DNA from: Clostridia bacterium
GTDB lineage: Bacteria; Bacillota; Clostridia; TANB77; CAG-508
Direction of reading: 5' to 3'
Assembly: GCA_017533795.1 (NCBI GenBank)
Contig: JAFWIH010000008.1
Coordinates: 1-64,000, forward strand
DNA: 64,000 bases
Positions 16,595 to 27,300 of this stretch are shown in pieces. Within the stretch, counting starts at the first letter, position 1. The number at the start of each line of letters is the position of its first letter. The notes below the pieces were generated by a model, which worked only from the letters and a program-made list of their open reading frames with translations, was not told the DNA's origin and did no database searches. The position numbers were made by a program, and so were the translations under genes.

Positions 16595-18382
16595 CTACTT
16601 CATTTTTTTCTTTATTTCATTAGCTAAGTTTTTATTTATGCCAGAAACTTTTGTAAGTTCTTCCATACCTGCTTTTTTTATATTCTCAACACTGCCAAAT
16701 TCTTTAAGAAGTGCTTTCTTTTTAACTTCACCAATTCCAGGAATATCATCCAATTCTGATTTAGACATTTGCTTATCTCTTAGTTTTCTATGATAAGAAA
16801 TTGCAGTATCATGAACTGTATCTTGGAACATAGTAATTAAATTCATTAAGTTTTCTGAAATTTTAAGTTCTTTCCTATTTTCATCCATCAATGCTCTTGT
16901 TTGGTGTTTATCATTTTTTACCATACCAAATACAGGAATGTTTACATTGTATTTTGCAATAGCCTTTTTTGTTGCCCTAATTTGTGTTATTCCGCCATCA
17001 GCAAATATAACATCCGGAAGTTTTCCAAACCCACCTTTTGGATTTTCTATGGAATGTTTTAATCTTCTTGTTACAACTTCTTCCATGCACTTAGGGTCAT
17101 CTTGGCCAAATACTCCTTTTATTTTAAACCTTCTAGACAAATTCTTTTTTATAACCCCATCTTGCATTACACACATACCTGCGACCATGAATTCTCCGGA
17201 AATATTTGATATATCATATGTTTCAATTTTTCTTGGCATATTTTCCAGTCCTAAGACTTCTTTTAGTTCTAATAATATTTCTGTTTTGTCTTTTTCTTTA
17301 TTTTCCAAGGTTACTTTGCTGTTAAGCTCTGCCATTTCTACAAATCTTAACTTTTCACCTTTTTTAGGGCTCTTTATTTCCACTTTTCTTTCCGCAGTTG
17401 TTGATAACCATTTTTCTAGAGCTTCTTTATCTTCAAGTTCTTCTCTTACCATTATTTTATTTGGTAAATTGGGATTGTCCAAATAATACTGCTTTATAAA
17501 TCCTGAAATTATTTCTTTGTTATCCATGTCAACTAATTCAGGAAAGAAATAATGCTCCCTTCCTATCATCTTGCTTGAACGCACAAAAAAAATCTCGATG
17601 CAAACTTGAAGTTCAGATTTTGCAATGCCTATTACATCTATATTATTTTCTGACATATTTGAAACCTTTTGTTTTTCTGATACTCTTTCAATTGCTATTT
17701 TTTTATCTCTTAGATATGCGGCTTTTTCGAAGTCAAGCTTACCTGATGCTTCTTTTATTTGTTTGTTTAAGTCTTTTACAATCTTATCTGTCTTTCCTTC
17801 TAATAAATCAATTATTTCATCAATCTGTTTTCTATATTCTTCTTTAGAAACGAGCCCAACACAAGGAGCCATACACCTTTTTATGTGGTAGTTTAAACAT
17901 GGTCTTGTATTAGACTTAAATGTTCTGCATTGTCTTATCATGTATTTTTTCTTTATAAAATCCAGCATTTCTTTTGCACTACCTGGATTTGCATAAGGTC
18001 CAAAATATTTCGAACCATCTTTTACAAGTCTTCTTGTAATAAATACATTTGGGAATTCAGATTTAACATCTATTTTTATGTAAGGATATGTTTTGTCATC
18101 TTTTAATAAAACATTAAATTTAGGTCTATTCTTTTTTATAAGATTACACTCTAAAATTAATGCTTCCGCTTCATTGTCAACAACAATATACTCAAAATGA
18201 TCAATTAAAGATACCATCTTTTTTATTCTTTCTGTTTTGTTGGTTTTTCTAAAATATGACCTAACACGGTTTTTAAGTACAACAGCTTTACCTACATAAA
18301 TAATGTTGTCATCTTTATCATGCATAATATACACGCCAGGCTTAGCAGGTAGCTTTTTTAGCTCTTCCTCTATGTTAAACAT
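16595..18382 (-). CDS. uvrC: Excinuclease ABC subunit C
   Basis: 595 residues, the dual-incision nuclease of nucleotide excision repair. GIY-YIG domain at ~13-90 (KPGVYIMHD, IIYVGKA), UVR motif (~200-235, LNKQIKEASGKLDFEKAAYLRD), the RNase H-like C-terminal nuclease (YDISNISGEFMVAGMCV, PDVIFADGG, HDTAISYHRKLRDK) and tandem helix-hairpin-helix motifs at the end (LDDIPGIGEVKKKALL, VSGINKNLANEI). Full length. Transcribed alone. Confidence 0.97.
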   Translation of the reverse strand: MFNIEEELKKLPAKPGVYIMHDKDDNIIYVGKAVVLKNRVRSYFRKTNKTERIKKMVSLIDHFEYIVVDNEAEALILECNLIKKNRPKFNVLLKDDKTYPYIKIDVKSEFPNVFITRRLVKDGSKYFGPYANPGSAKEMLDFIKKKYMIRQCRTFKSNTRPCLNYHIKRCMAPCVGLVSKEEYRKQIDEIIDLLEGKTDKIVKDLNKQIKEASGKLDFEKAAYLRDKKIAIERVSEKQKVSNMSENNIDVIGIAKSELQVCIEIFFVRSSKMIGREHYFFPELVDMDNKEIISGFIKQYYLDNPNLPNKIMVREELEDKEALEKWLSTTAERKVEIKSPKKGEKLRFVEMAELNSKVTLENKEKDKTEILLELKEVLGLENMPRKIETYDISNISGEFMVAGMCVMQDGVIKKNLSRRFKIKGVFGQDDPKCMEEVVTRRLKHSIENPKGGFGKLPDVIFADGGITQIRATKKAIAKYNVNIPVFGMVKNDKHQTRALMDENRKELKISENLMNLITMFQDTVHDTAISYHRKLRDKQMSKSELDDIPGIGEVKKKALLKEFGSVENIKKAGMEELTKVSGINKNLANEIKKKMK

Positions 18383-18413
18383 AATTCCTCCATAAATAAA
18401 ATGTGATGATATT

Positions 18414-18502
18414 AGGGACGGGTTTCAACCAAAACAAACCCGTCCCCATTGGTTGATCAATTTTTCTCTGAAACTTTTGGGACGTGTCCCCAAAAGTTTC
18501 TC
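18414..18502. repeat. GGGGACG-family repeat: two hairpins between glmS and uvrC
   Basis: Two palindromes in tandem: GGGACGGGTTT...AAACCCGTCCC (~18415-18446), overlapping an AACCAA...TTGGTT pair, and GAAACTTTTGGGAC...GTCCCCAAAAGTTTC (~18469-18500). Position immediately after the glmS stop suggests use as a terminator. Shares the GGGGACG core with other repeats in the window. Confidence 0.85.
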
Positions 18503-18512
18503 AAAAATCATC

Positions 18513-20354
18513 TTATTCTACTGTTACTGATTTAGCTAAGTTTCTTGGTTTATCTACATCTAAACCTTTTTCTTTAGAAATATGATATGCAAAAAGTTGC
18601 AATGGTACAACAGATACTATTGGAGATAATAATGGGTTCACTTCTGGAACTTTAATAATCATATCAAACTTATCTGCTGGTAACTCTTGATTTGTTATTA
18701 TAAATGTTTTTGCACCACGTGTTATAACTTCTTGTATATTACTAATTGATTTTTCCACAAGCTTAGGATCTGTTAGAATTCCAACAACTGTAATTCCTTT
18801 TTCTACTAAAGCAATTGGTCCATGTTTTAATTCACCTGCTGCATAAGCTTCTGAGTGAATGTATGATATTTCTTTTAGTTTCAATGATCCTTCTAATGCT
18901 ACAGTTTGGTCTACTCCTCTTCCTAAGAAGAACATATCTTTTTCATTGTAAACTTTTCTTGCAAAGTCTTGAATTCTTTTATTACTCTTTAATGCATTTT
19001 CAACTTTTGCAGGTAAGCTTAAAACTTCTTGTTTTAAATCTTTCAATATTGCGTAATGTTCACTTTCTAAAATTTCTGCAAAGTAAATTGCAAGTATTGC
19101 AATAAGTACAACTTGTGACGTATATGCTTTTGTAGATGCAACTGCTATTTCTGGTCCTGCATGTGTATAAATTGAATAATCTGCTTCTCTTGTAATTGAA
19201 CTTCCAATTACATTTGATATTGCAAGTGTTTTTGCTCCTTTAGATTTTGCAAGTTTTAGTGCAGCAATTGTGTCTGCTGTTTCTCCAGATTGAGAAATAA
19301 ATAAACACAATGTCTTTTCATTTATTATAGGGTCTCTATATCTAAATTCTGATGCGATATCTACTTCTGTATTAATCTTGCATAATTTTTCTAACATGTT
19401 TTTTCCAACTAAACCCGCATGCATAGCTGTTCCACATGCTACAATATATATTTTGTTTATACTTGATAAATATTCTTTACTAAAATCTAAATCTTCAAAA
19501 TAGCATGGCCCATCTTCTGGAAGTCTTGAACCTATTGTTTCTCTTATAGCATTTGGTTGCTCATAAATCTCTTTTAGCATGTAATCTTCATATCCATCTT
19601 TCTCTGCAGCAGTAGCACTCCATTCGATGCTTTCTAGTTTTTTATCTACTTTTTCTAAATTATCATTATAGAATTCTACATTTTCTCTTGTTAATACTGC
19701 AATTTCATTATCATCTATTAGATAGAAATCTTTTGTAAATGATAAAATCGCAGGAATATCAGAAGAAATATAGTTTTCTTTATATCCTTTTCCAATAACA
19801 AGTGGGCTATCTTTTCTAACAACTATCATCATATCAGGATGCTCTTTTGAAATAAGCTCAATCGCATAACTTCCCTTTAAGTCTTTACAAGCATTATTTA
19901 CAGCTCGTAATAGTCTTTGTTCATCGTCTTTTTCATCTTGGTGATAATAATAATGCACTAAATTTGGAATAACTTCTGTATCTGTTTGTGAATAGAAGTT
20001 ATAACCTTTATCTGTTAAAAATTTTCTTAAATCATTATAGTTTTCTATAATTCCATTGTGTACAACTGCAAACTCTCCACTATTGTCTTTATGTGGATGA
20101 GCATTTTCTTTTGATGGTACACCATGTGTTGCCCACCTTGTATGAGCAATACCTATTGTACCACTTAAATCATTTATTCCATCTATGTTATATAAATTAT
20201 TTACTCTTCCCTTGTCTTTCATCACAGAAATAGCGCCATTTTCTAATACCCCTATTCCTGCTGAATCATATCCTCTATATTCTAGTCTTAAAAGTCCGTT
20301 TATTAAAATAGGACTAGCTTTTTGAGTTCCTATATATCCTACTATTCCACACAT
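18513..20354 (-). CDS. glmS: Glutamine-fructose-6-phosphate aminotransferase (isomerizing)
   Basis: 613 residues making glucosamine-6-phosphate for wall synthesis. N-terminal glutaminase domain begins with the catalytic Cys after Met (CGIVGYIG), with HTRWATHG and HNGIIENY; two SIS domains follow (IVACGTAMHAG, SQSGETADT, SEAYAAGELKHG), ending KSVTVE. I saw no glmS ribozyme: only about 30 bases separate the start from the recoded bofA region, so there is no room for one. Confidence 0.97.
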   Translation of the reverse strand: MCGIVGYIGTQKASPILINGLLRLEYRGYDSAGIGVLENGAISVMKDKGRVNNLYNIDGINDLSGTIGIAHTRWATHGVPSKENAHPHKDNSGEFAVVHNGIIENYNDLRKFLTDKGYNFYSQTDTEVIPNLVHYYYHQDEKDDEQRLLRAVNNACKDLKGSYAIELISKEHPDMMIVVRKDSPLVIGKGYKENYISSDIPAILSFTKDFYLIDDNEIAVLTRENVEFYNDNLEKVDKKLESIEWSATAAEKDGYEDYMLKEIYEQPNAIRETIGSRLPEDGPCYFEDLDFSKEYLSSINKIYIVACGTAMHAGLVGKNMLEKLCKINTEVDIASEFRYRDPIINEKTLCLFISQSGETADTIAALKLAKSKGAKTLAISNVIGSSITREADYSIYTHAGPEIAVASTKAYTSQVVLIAILAIYFAEILESEHYAILKDLKQEVLSLPAKVENALKSNKRIQDFARKVYNEKDMFFLGRGVDQTVALEGSLKLKEISYIHSEAYAAGELKHGPIALVEKGITVVGILTDPKLVEKSISNIQEVITRGAKTFIITNQELPADKFDMIIKVPEVNPLLSPIVSVVPLQLFAYHISKEKGLDVDKPRNLAKSVTVE

Positions 20355-20432
20355 GTATAATCTACCTCCTTTTAATACTACTATATTACACTAAAAACAT
20401 AAAAATTGCAAGTATTGTTAATTTACTAGTGT

Positions 20433-20694
20433 TTATCCGGATAAAAAACTTTAAGGCAATTAATAAAATAGCTCCAGGTACTCCTAAAATACCTATACAT
20501 ACTGCTGTAATAATATTTAATCCAATATGAAAACCATAAACTCCTCCAACTAGGTTTATTAAACAAATCAGTATTCCTCCAAATACTGAATTTATAATAA
20601 GTTTAGATATTGTTTTTATAGGAACTATGAATATCCTTCCAAGTAAAAATATTAAGCAAATGCATGCTAAATAAATAATTATATTTTGGTTCAC
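20433..20694 (-). CDS. bofA: BofA, pro-sigma-K processing inhibitor, requires +1 shift at CGG
   Basis: Integral membrane protein of the forespore-mother cell signalling complex that restrains SpoIVFB. Three hydrophobic segments and the family signature GFHIGLN...GILGVPGAILLIALKFF are present. In the zero frame the protein continues past the normal end (FFI-CGG-INTSKLTILAIFMFLV, 102 residues). Skipping the C of CGG (20439-20437) reads ATC-(C)GGA-TAA, ending ...LKFFIG at 86 residues, matching BofA (87 in B. subtilis). Start is GTG behind GAGGTGAT. The yaaL-bofA pairing is conserved in Firmicutes. Confidence 0.88.
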
Positions 20695-20707
20695 TTTTTA
20701 TCACCTC

Positions 20708-20741
20708 AAAAAAAAGATAGTAATTCTATATTACTATCTTT
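20708..20741 (-). terminator. Terminator between yaaL and bofA
   Basis: Stem AAAGATAGTAAT/ATTACTATCTTT then eight U on the minus strand. It ends 8-14 bases before the bofA ribosome site, so bofA is reached by read-through or by a promoter I did not identify. Confidence 0.85.
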
Positions 20742-20765
20742 ATGAAATAATTAGGACAAATATTC

Positions 20766-21053
20766 TTATCCTACATCTAGTTCTTCACCTAGTAGTTTTA
20801 ATTTTATTTGATTTATCATATCATTTGTAATTCCTCTTGTTTTTGCTTGTTTAATTAAATAATTCAGTTTGGACTGATGTGCCTTTATTTGATATGTGTA
20901 ATAGTCTATTAGCTCCTCCTCTGCAAATTGAAAATTACTATTTGCAGTATTCAGTTCTTCATTAACTTTTATTATATTACGTATTAAATCCATTTCTTTT
21001 TCGATATCCGTTTTGTCCACTATTCTACTTTCGCGTATATAGTCTTCTTGCAT
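20766..21053 (-). CDS. YaaL-like protein (DUF2508)
   Basis: 95 residues, all helical and charged, resembling the YaaL/DUF2508 family (FQFAEEELIDYYTYQIKAHQSKLNYLIKQAK). Function unknown. Support comes mainly from its position upstream of bofA, as in B. subtilis yaaL-bofA. Ribosome site AAGGAG before the ATG. Confidence 0.75.
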   Translation of the reverse strand: MQEDYIRESRIVDKTDIEKEMDLIRNIIKVNEELNTANSNFQFAEEELIDYYTYQIKAHQSKLNYLIKQAKTRGITNDMINQIKLKLLGEELDVG

Positions 21054-21102
21054 GTTTTTCTCCTTATTTGTTTTATAGTATTTTATTCAGGCTCATGCAA
21101 TT

Positions 21103-21753
21103 TTATACATTTAATAGTATATCTTTATAACTGGTAACAGGAATTGCTCCATCTTTTATAAGCTTATTTGTTCCAACTGAATTAATTGATGTTATACTTC
21201 CCGGCACAGCATATACATCTCGTCCCTGCTCTAAAGCAAAATCTGCAGTAATTAAAGAGCCACTTTTTTCTTTTGCTTCTACTACAATTACTCCTTGACT
21301 AAGTCCACTAATTATTCTATTTCTTGCAGGGAAGTTTTTCCTTTCTATTTTGCTGCCTATGGGATATTCTGAAATAATTGCTCCACCATATTCTATAATT
21401 TTTTGTGCGATTATTTCATTTTCTTTAGGGTAAACAAAATCAATGGCATTTCCTAAAACAGCTATTGTTTTTTCTTTTGCATAAATAGCACCTATATGTG
21501 CAAAGCTATCTATTCCCTTAGCTAATCCACTTATTATATTAACTCCATTTTTAGCTAAATTGTATGCGAGATTTTTTGCAATTAGCTCACCATACTTTGT
21601 ATTGTCTCTGCAGCCTACAATCGCTATACCAAAATTACCTAAAATCTCTTTATTTCCTCTTATATATAGTTTTTTGGGTGCATCATAAATTTGTTTCAAT
21701 TGCTTGGGATAACACCTATCATTAATTGTAATTGTTTCAATTATAACGTCCAT
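21103..21753 (-). CDS. dprA: DNA processing protein DprA/Smf, short form
   Basis: 216 residues covering only the DprA Rossmann core, which loads RecA on incoming single strands in transformation. Conserved elements: IAIVGCRDNTKYG (Cys replaces the usual Ser of GSR), NIISGLAKGIDSFAHIGA, GNAIDFVYPKEN, FPARNRIISGLSQGVIVVEAKEKSGSLITADFALEQGRDVYAVPG. It lacks the N-terminal SAM-like and C-terminal winged-helix domains of longer DprA proteins, which is common in clostridia. Confidence 0.92.
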   Translation of the reverse strand: MDVIIETITINDRCYPKQLKQIYDAPKKLYIRGNKEILGNFGIAIVGCRDNTKYGELIAKNLAYNLAKNGVNIISGLAKGIDSFAHIGAIYAKEKTIAVLGNAIDFVYPKENEIIAQKIIEYGGAIISEYPIGSKIERKNFPARNRIISGLSQGVIVVEAKEKSGSLITADFALEQGRDVYAVPGSITSINSVGTNKLIKDGAIPVTSYKDILLNV

Positions 21754-21793
21754 TTTTTTTAAATCCTTTCATTTCTTTGTAAAATCTTTATAG

Positions 21794-21876
21794 TGATGTT
21801 TTTTGAGTCCGTCCCCAAAAACATCACAGTTTGTTCAAAAAATTCAACCAAAACGAACCCGTCCCCGTTGGTTGAA
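21794..21876. repeat. GGGGACG-family repeat between folD and dprA
   Basis: Two imperfect palindromes: GATGTTTTT...AAAAACATC (~21794-21826) and TTCAACCAA...TTGGTTGAA (~21842-21876). Both loops carry CCGTCCCC. Same core as the repeats at 7790, 18414, 34751 and 41196. Confidence 0.8.
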
Positions 21877-21878
21877 AA

Positions 21879-21906
21879 AAGGAGCATTTAAATAAAATGC
21901 CCCTTA
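21879..21906 (-). terminator. Terminator after folD
   Basis: Minus-strand AAGGGGCATTT pairing with AAATGCTCCTT followed by U; directly after the folD stop and next to the repeat. Confidence 0.8.
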
Positions 21907-21908
21907 AT

Positions 21909-22757
21909 TTATTTATAAAGTTTACTTGCAGCCTTAATTACATTGTTCATAAGCATAGCTACAGTCATAGGTCCAACTCCTCCTGGAACCGGTGTAATAT
22001 AGCTTGCCTTATTTACTACATTTTCAAAATCTACATCTCCTACTAGTTTTCCATTTTCATCTCTGTTTATTCCAACATCTATTATAACTGCCCCATTCTT
22101 TATCATATCTTCAGTTATAAATTTTGCTTTTCCTACTGCAGCAATTACTATGTCTGCATTTATAGTATGTTCTTTTAAATTCTTTGTTCTTGAATGACAT
22201 ATAGTTACTGTTGCATCTTTGTTTAAACAACATTGTATTAATGGTTTGCCTACTATGTTGCTTCTACCTATTATAGTAACATTTTTTCCATTTAAATCAA
22301 TACCATATTCTTCAAGCATTTTCATTATTCCATATGGTGTACAAGATACAAATGTGTCTTGATTTAAAGCAAGCTTCCCAACATTTAGAGGATTAAACCC
22401 ATCTACGTCTTTTTCTGGTAATATTGTTCTAAATGCTTCATTAATATCTAAATGTCTAGGTATTGGACTTTGAAGTAGAATCCCATGTATATCTTTTTTG
22501 TAATTTAATACATTAATTAAGTCAATTAGTTTTTCTTGAGTAATACTTGAATCTAGTAGGTATTCCTCAAATTCTATTCCAACATCTTCACATGCTTTAT
22601 TTTTATTTCTTACATATACTTTAGAAGCGCTATCATCTCCAACAAGTATTACTGCAAGCTTTGGATTTATTCCATTCTTCTTTAATTCTTCACACTCTAA
22701 TTTTAAATTACTTCTTATTTTTTGTGCCAATGTTTTTCCATCTATTATAGTTGCCAT
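21909..22757 (-). CDS. folD: Bifunctional methylenetetrahydrofolate dehydrogenase/cyclohydrolase
   Basis: 282 residues interconverting 5,10-methylene-, methenyl- and 10-formyl-THF. Shows the catalytic region VYVRNKNKACEDVGI with its Lys, the QSPIPRHLD motif, PEKDVDGFNPLN, the NADP loop GRSNIVGKP and the C-terminal TPVPGGVGPMT. Start chosen at the ATG at 22757 behind AAAGGAG; the frame is open six codons further upstream but without a ribosome site. Confidence 0.97.
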   Translation of the reverse strand: MATIIDGKTLAQKIRSNLKLECEELKKNGINPKLAVILVGDDSASKVYVRNKNKACEDVGIEFEEYLLDSSITQEKLIDLINVLNYKKDIHGILLQSPIPRHLDINEAFRTILPEKDVDGFNPLNVGKLALNQDTFVSCTPYGIMKMLEEYGIDLNGKNVTIIGRSNIVGKPLIQCCLNKDATVTICHSRTKNLKEHTINADIVIAAVGKAKFITEDMIKNGAVIIDVGINRDENGKLVGDVDFENVVNKASYITPVPGGVGPMTVAMLMNNVIKAASKLYK

Positions 22758-22824
22758 GTTTTTGCTCCTTTGCAACTTTTATCAACAGCTATTATACAAT
22801 AATACCATTCTTTTTTCAATATAT

Positions 22825-23508
22825 TTATAAATTAACGTTATAAATATTATCTAGTCTGTATCCATTATCTTCATTAATTCTAATATTTGCATTTAAAGCT
22901 ATAAGCTTTTCTTGAATAAATTCTACATACAATGGGATTTTTTCATAATCTTCTCCGTTCCATATTTTTTGTGATATTTCTTCTTTACTAGCTTGGCATT
23001 TTTGATTCTTTACTAAAAAATCTAATACTTGAGCTTCCTTTTCATTTAGATTTAATATAACTGAATCTTTAGATATTTCTAAACTTTTTTTATTAAATAT
23101 TATATTTCCTATTCTATATTTTTCTTCTCTTTCATTGTTCATTCTTGTTTGTACTCGTATTCGTGCAAGCAATTCATCTTTTTCGAATGGCTTGGTTAAG
23201 TAATCATTTGCTCCAATGTCTAGCCCATATACTTTATCTTCTACTAAATCTCTTGCAGTAAGCATAATAATTGGTGTATTAACTCTTAAATTTCTTATCT
23301 CCTTTACCGCTTCAATTCCATTCATATTTGGCATCATAATGTCAAGTATTATACAATCATATTTGTTTTCTTTTACCATTTTCATTACTTCTAAACCATC
23401 AAAAGCTATGTCTACATCATAATTATGATTTTTTAATATCTTACCAATTGATTTTGCTAGTTCCTCTACATCGTCAGCTAAAAGTATTTTTTCTTTATTA
23501 TCTTCCAC
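22825..23508 (-). CDS. OmpR-type response regulator
   Basis: About 227 residues. Receiver domain with the acidic pair in ILLADDVEE, phosphoacceptor Asp in CIILDIMMPNMNG, then Thr (MLTARD) and Lys (YLTKPFEKDEL). A C-terminal winged helix is recognisable (LNEKEAQVLDFLVKNQ, GYRLDNI) though divergent. No histidine kinase is adjacent; the nearest in the window is at 48006. The GTG at 23508 has AAAGGAG nine bases upstream; an ATG seven codons earlier overlaps the end of the preceding gene and lies before that site. Confidence 0.88.
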   Translation of the reverse strand: MEDNKEKILLADDVEELAKSIGKILKNHNYDVDIAFDGLEVMKMVKENKYDCIILDIMMPNMNGIEAVKEIRNLRVNTPIIMLTARDLVEDKVYGLDIGANDYLTKPFEKDELLARIRVQTRMNNEREEKYRIGNIIFNKKSLEISKDSVILNLNEKEAQVLDFLVKNQKCQASKEEISQKIWNGEDYEKIPLYVEFIQEKLIALNANIRINEDNGYRLDNIYNVNL

Positions 23509-23522
23509 TTTAACCTTCTCCT

Positions 23523-24125
23523 TTAACATTTGTTTATCATATTTCTAATTGCCATCATATTTATATCTGTAGTTGCTATTTCATTTGCACATCTTTTTAA
23601 TTCTTCAACTATTATTTCTTGACTTTTTATGTTTTTCTTATATTTCATTTCATGTTCCAAACTTGACCAAAAGTCCATGGCTATCGTTCTAATTTGTATT
23701 TCCACATACACTCTTTGAATTATTCCCGCAATGCTTAATGGAACACTAAAAATTATATGATAACTTCTATATCCATTTTTTTTAGGATCCTTAATATAAT
23801 CTTTTTCTTTTATTACTATTAAATCATCATATTGTTTTAATTTTTCTACTACTGCATAAACATCATCTATATATGCACACACAATTCTAATTCCAGCTGC
23901 ATCATACACTTTTGAAAGAGCATTTTCTAAATTGACTTCTAAATTCTTTCTTTTTAGTTTTTCTTTCATACTCTCTTCTGATTTTATTCTTGTTTTTATG
24001 TATTCTATAGGATCTCTGTCATTATAGATTTTTTCATATTTTCTAATTACATTAAGTCTTGCTGTTATTTCTGTTATAACCGCTTCTAGCTTTATTATTT
24101 CATCTTTATAAAATGAAGTTTGCAT
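23523..24125 (-). CDS. Small RelA/SpoT-type (p)ppGpp synthetase (RelP/RelQ-like)
   Basis: 200 residues with only the synthetase domain: DPIEYIKTRIKSEESMKEKLKRK, the AGIRIVCAYIDDVYAVVEKL segment, YIKDPKKNGYRSYHIIF and YVEIQIRTIAMDFWSSLEHEMKYK. No hydrolase, TGS or ACT domains are present. Such small alarmone synthetases adjust (p)ppGpp under stress. Its stop overlaps the ribosome-site region of the response regulator gene, so the two are probably coupled. Confidence 0.92.
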   Translation of the reverse strand: MQTSFYKDEIIKLEAVITEITARLNVIRKYEKIYNDRDPIEYIKTRIKSEESMKEKLKRKNLEVNLENALSKVYDAAGIRIVCAYIDDVYAVVEKLKQYDDLIVIKEKDYIKDPKKNGYRSYHIIFSVPLSIAGIIQRVYVEIQIRTIAMDFWSSLEHEMKYKKNIKSQEIIVEELKRCANEIATTDINMMAIRNMINKC

Positions 24126-24206
24126 ATTGGTTCCTCTTTTCTTATGTTTGTTTTGATATGGTGATTATATTTTTGTTTTCTTAAAAATTGCTTAAAATAA
24201 GCAGAA

Positions 24207-24233
24207 AAAATTAGGGACGCGTCCCTAATTTTT
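24207..24233 (-). terminator. GGGACG-core terminator after the 24304 gene
   Basis: AAAAATTAGGGACG pairs with CGTCCCTAATTTTT with almost no loop. It carries the same GGGACG core as the dispersed repeats and is followed by U on the minus strand. Confidence 0.8.
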
Positions 24234-24303
24234 TAAATATGGTAAAATTTTGAAAATGTAGTTTATATTTTCAACACAAAATAGAGTTCTATTTTTCATT
24301 TAT

Positions 24304-27300
24304 TTATTTCTCATCTAGCATATTTTCAATATGATTTCTTTCTTCAACATCTTCTCTAAGTTCTTCTTCAAAACATTTTTCTGCAGCTGAAACTTCATCA
24401 CTTGCTACAATACTTGGCTCTAATGTTGGATTAAATAATTCTAATGATTGATATCTATTTAAATAATCAGATATTACTTGTGGTGGTTGAGCTCCAGCAT
24501 ATTCATATTTATCAGCTTCATCTTGTAAACTACTTATAAACGATGCTAAACATTTTTTATATTGTTCTGGATCATTTTTTTTCATCATTTTCAATGAATT
24601 TTCTATCAAGGTATAGTTTTCTATCCTCTTATTTTCAGTAAAATAATCTGATTTAACTCTACCTTCTACATATTTTAATCCTATTGCATTGTTTTCAAAT
24701 TTTACAATTATATCTTTTATTAATTGCTCTTTACTTTCTCCATCCTCAAGTTTCTTTTTTCCCATTAACTTTGCTTGCATATCTTCTACTTTGTTCTGTT
24801 CTTTTTCTGCAAAATACTCTCTATTTATTACAACAATTGGAATTCCTAATTGTGCCGCTGCTTTTTTTGTCATTTGCCATCTATCATCTTTTTCTCTTTT
24901 CTCTCGAATTTGCATTTCTGTCATTCCATCTGTCTTTTCTTCATCTATCCAAATAACATAATTTGGCATTCTCTTTCCAAATGTATTATTATCCTTATAA
25001 AATAATAATCTCTCAAAGCAAAATTCATTATGACCATGTCTTGTCATATCTATCATTTGCTTTGGTAATAAAAATTTGGGTGGATTAACTGTATCTGTAT
25101 TTGTAGTATCAAAACTCATATTCGCATTATTTGATGATAAATCATTTGGGCCAGCTAATAGTATTCCATTTGCATTACTATATCCAAACAGTGGACCTCT
25201 TGGAAAAGCAATAGCCATTAACTCTTGAGATATAAAGCTTTCACAATTCCCATGATATTCAGAGCTTGGTCTATTTATAGCATCATAAAAATTATCTGGT
25301 TCTTGATATTCTGGATTATATGCTCCTTCAGATCTTGCAAACAATTGAAAATCTTCTCTTATTTCATACATTTGAATTTCATGAGTTTCTCCAGCTTCAT
25401 CTATATATTGTTCACTTGGTAATATATTTTCTTGATGTTCTTGTGGCTTATATAGAGATTCATTATATACTTCTTCCATCATATCTATTAAATCAGTTTG
25501 GAATTCCACGTAACTCTTTAGTTCATCTGTACCATTTTTTGTTAAATACATAAATTGTTCAACATCATCACTTTCTAATACACTTCTTATATTGTCCAAT
25601 CGCTTTTTTATCTGTTGTTGTTTTTGAGACAAGTTACTATCATCTATTTGAAAATCAAACTTTTCAACTAATTTTTTTGCACCTGCAAGGTCAATTCCAT
25701 AAGTTAGTTCTAAAATTGCTAACTTTTTTCTTTCATCTTCACTTAAAGTTAAAATTCTGTCTGGTAAATTTTCTGTTTTACCTTCTAGTATTTGATTACA
25801 AATATCACTTCTTATTGTATTGAAATTTTTTAATTGTTCAACTGTCTTTATTCCAAATAAGTTATCACTTGAAGCTATTTCCTCTTTGTTTTGTAAAAGA
25901 AAATCTATTATATTTTCTATATCTTCTTCATTCATGCTTGTAAGGTTTAATTCGTTTAATAAATTAGAATAGTCTGACATATTTTCTAAAAGATTATTTA
26001 AGGAACTTATATCATTTGTTTTGGTCCATAGGCTTCTTATTATTTCTATATTTTCTTTATCTTTTATATTTTCCAAAAATTTTCTTTGAATATCTTCATA
26101 GTTTGACATCCTAGCTATAATATCAATTCCAAATTCATTAACTATCTCTGGAGTAATAATATCTAAATTAATTGTTCTTCGTAATGTACTATTTATATTT
26201 TCTAATTGTTGATAATTCTTTAATAGCAGTTCCATATATTCATCTGATTTGTCACTAAATACCAAATGTAAAATTTCACTTAATTTTTCTTTTGGTATTT
26301 CTATTGATAAATCAGTATATTTAAAAATATCTCTAATGCCATTTGGGTTATTTTGAAATCTATCTAGTAGCTCATTAAGTTTTATTCTTTTTATGTCCAC
26401 ACTTGTTTTTTCCCATGCTTCACTAACTAGTAGTCTTTCAGGAAATCCCCTTGCTTCATCTCCAAGTATACTTATAATACTATCAAAGTCATCCTTAGTT
26501 TGGATATTAGGATTAGCATTTCTCCATAAATTCACAAAATATGTCCTTATTTCACATATATTAACGTAATCATTAGAAGATATCCATTCATTTAAGTTTT
26601 TAAGTTGTCGTATTATATCTTTTATTTCTTTTCCTTGTATCTCTTCACTTGAATTTGAAAAAATATGAATCATAATATTTATGTCTTCTTTTATGTTTCT
26701 CAATTGGTCAGTATCTATCTCATAGTAGTTTCCCCATGTATCTTCCTCGTCGATTTTCTCTTTTTTTTTCTTTTCGTACTCTATATAGTCATCTACTTTT
26801 TGTTTTAAAGCTCCAATCATAGCATCACTATGTTTTATTTGAATCTCTGTTTTTGTTCCTTTCCACATAGAAATTATATCATTACTATTTTCCTTTAAGT
26901 GTTCAAATAAATCATTGAATAGTTTCTCTTGCAATTCAGGTGTAGTTTCTCCCCACGCAAGCTCTATCCTATAATTACCTGATATTTCTCCCAATCTTTC
27001 TTCATTTGTAAAAGAAATCAATTTGTCAATAATAGATGGTATAAATATGTCCTTTCTTGCTAATTGTATTCTAGGATCAGCATTTGCCCATACCTGAGCT
27101 AAATCAATTCCTTTTGTTTGTTCAATTAAACTATCAAAAAATTCTATATTATCTAACTGAACATCTCCATTAGTATATATCCATATATGTACTAAATATT
27201 GTAAATTATCTCTATGACTGTCTATATAATCCATTAATAATTCTTTTTGAACAGATTTATCAACATATTGCCAATAATTATCTCCAGTGGCATTAATAAA

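Noticed and set aside
20355..20432. glmS ribozyme upstream of glmS
   Set aside because: The space between the recoded bofA stop and the glmS start is too short and lacks ribozyme core elements.
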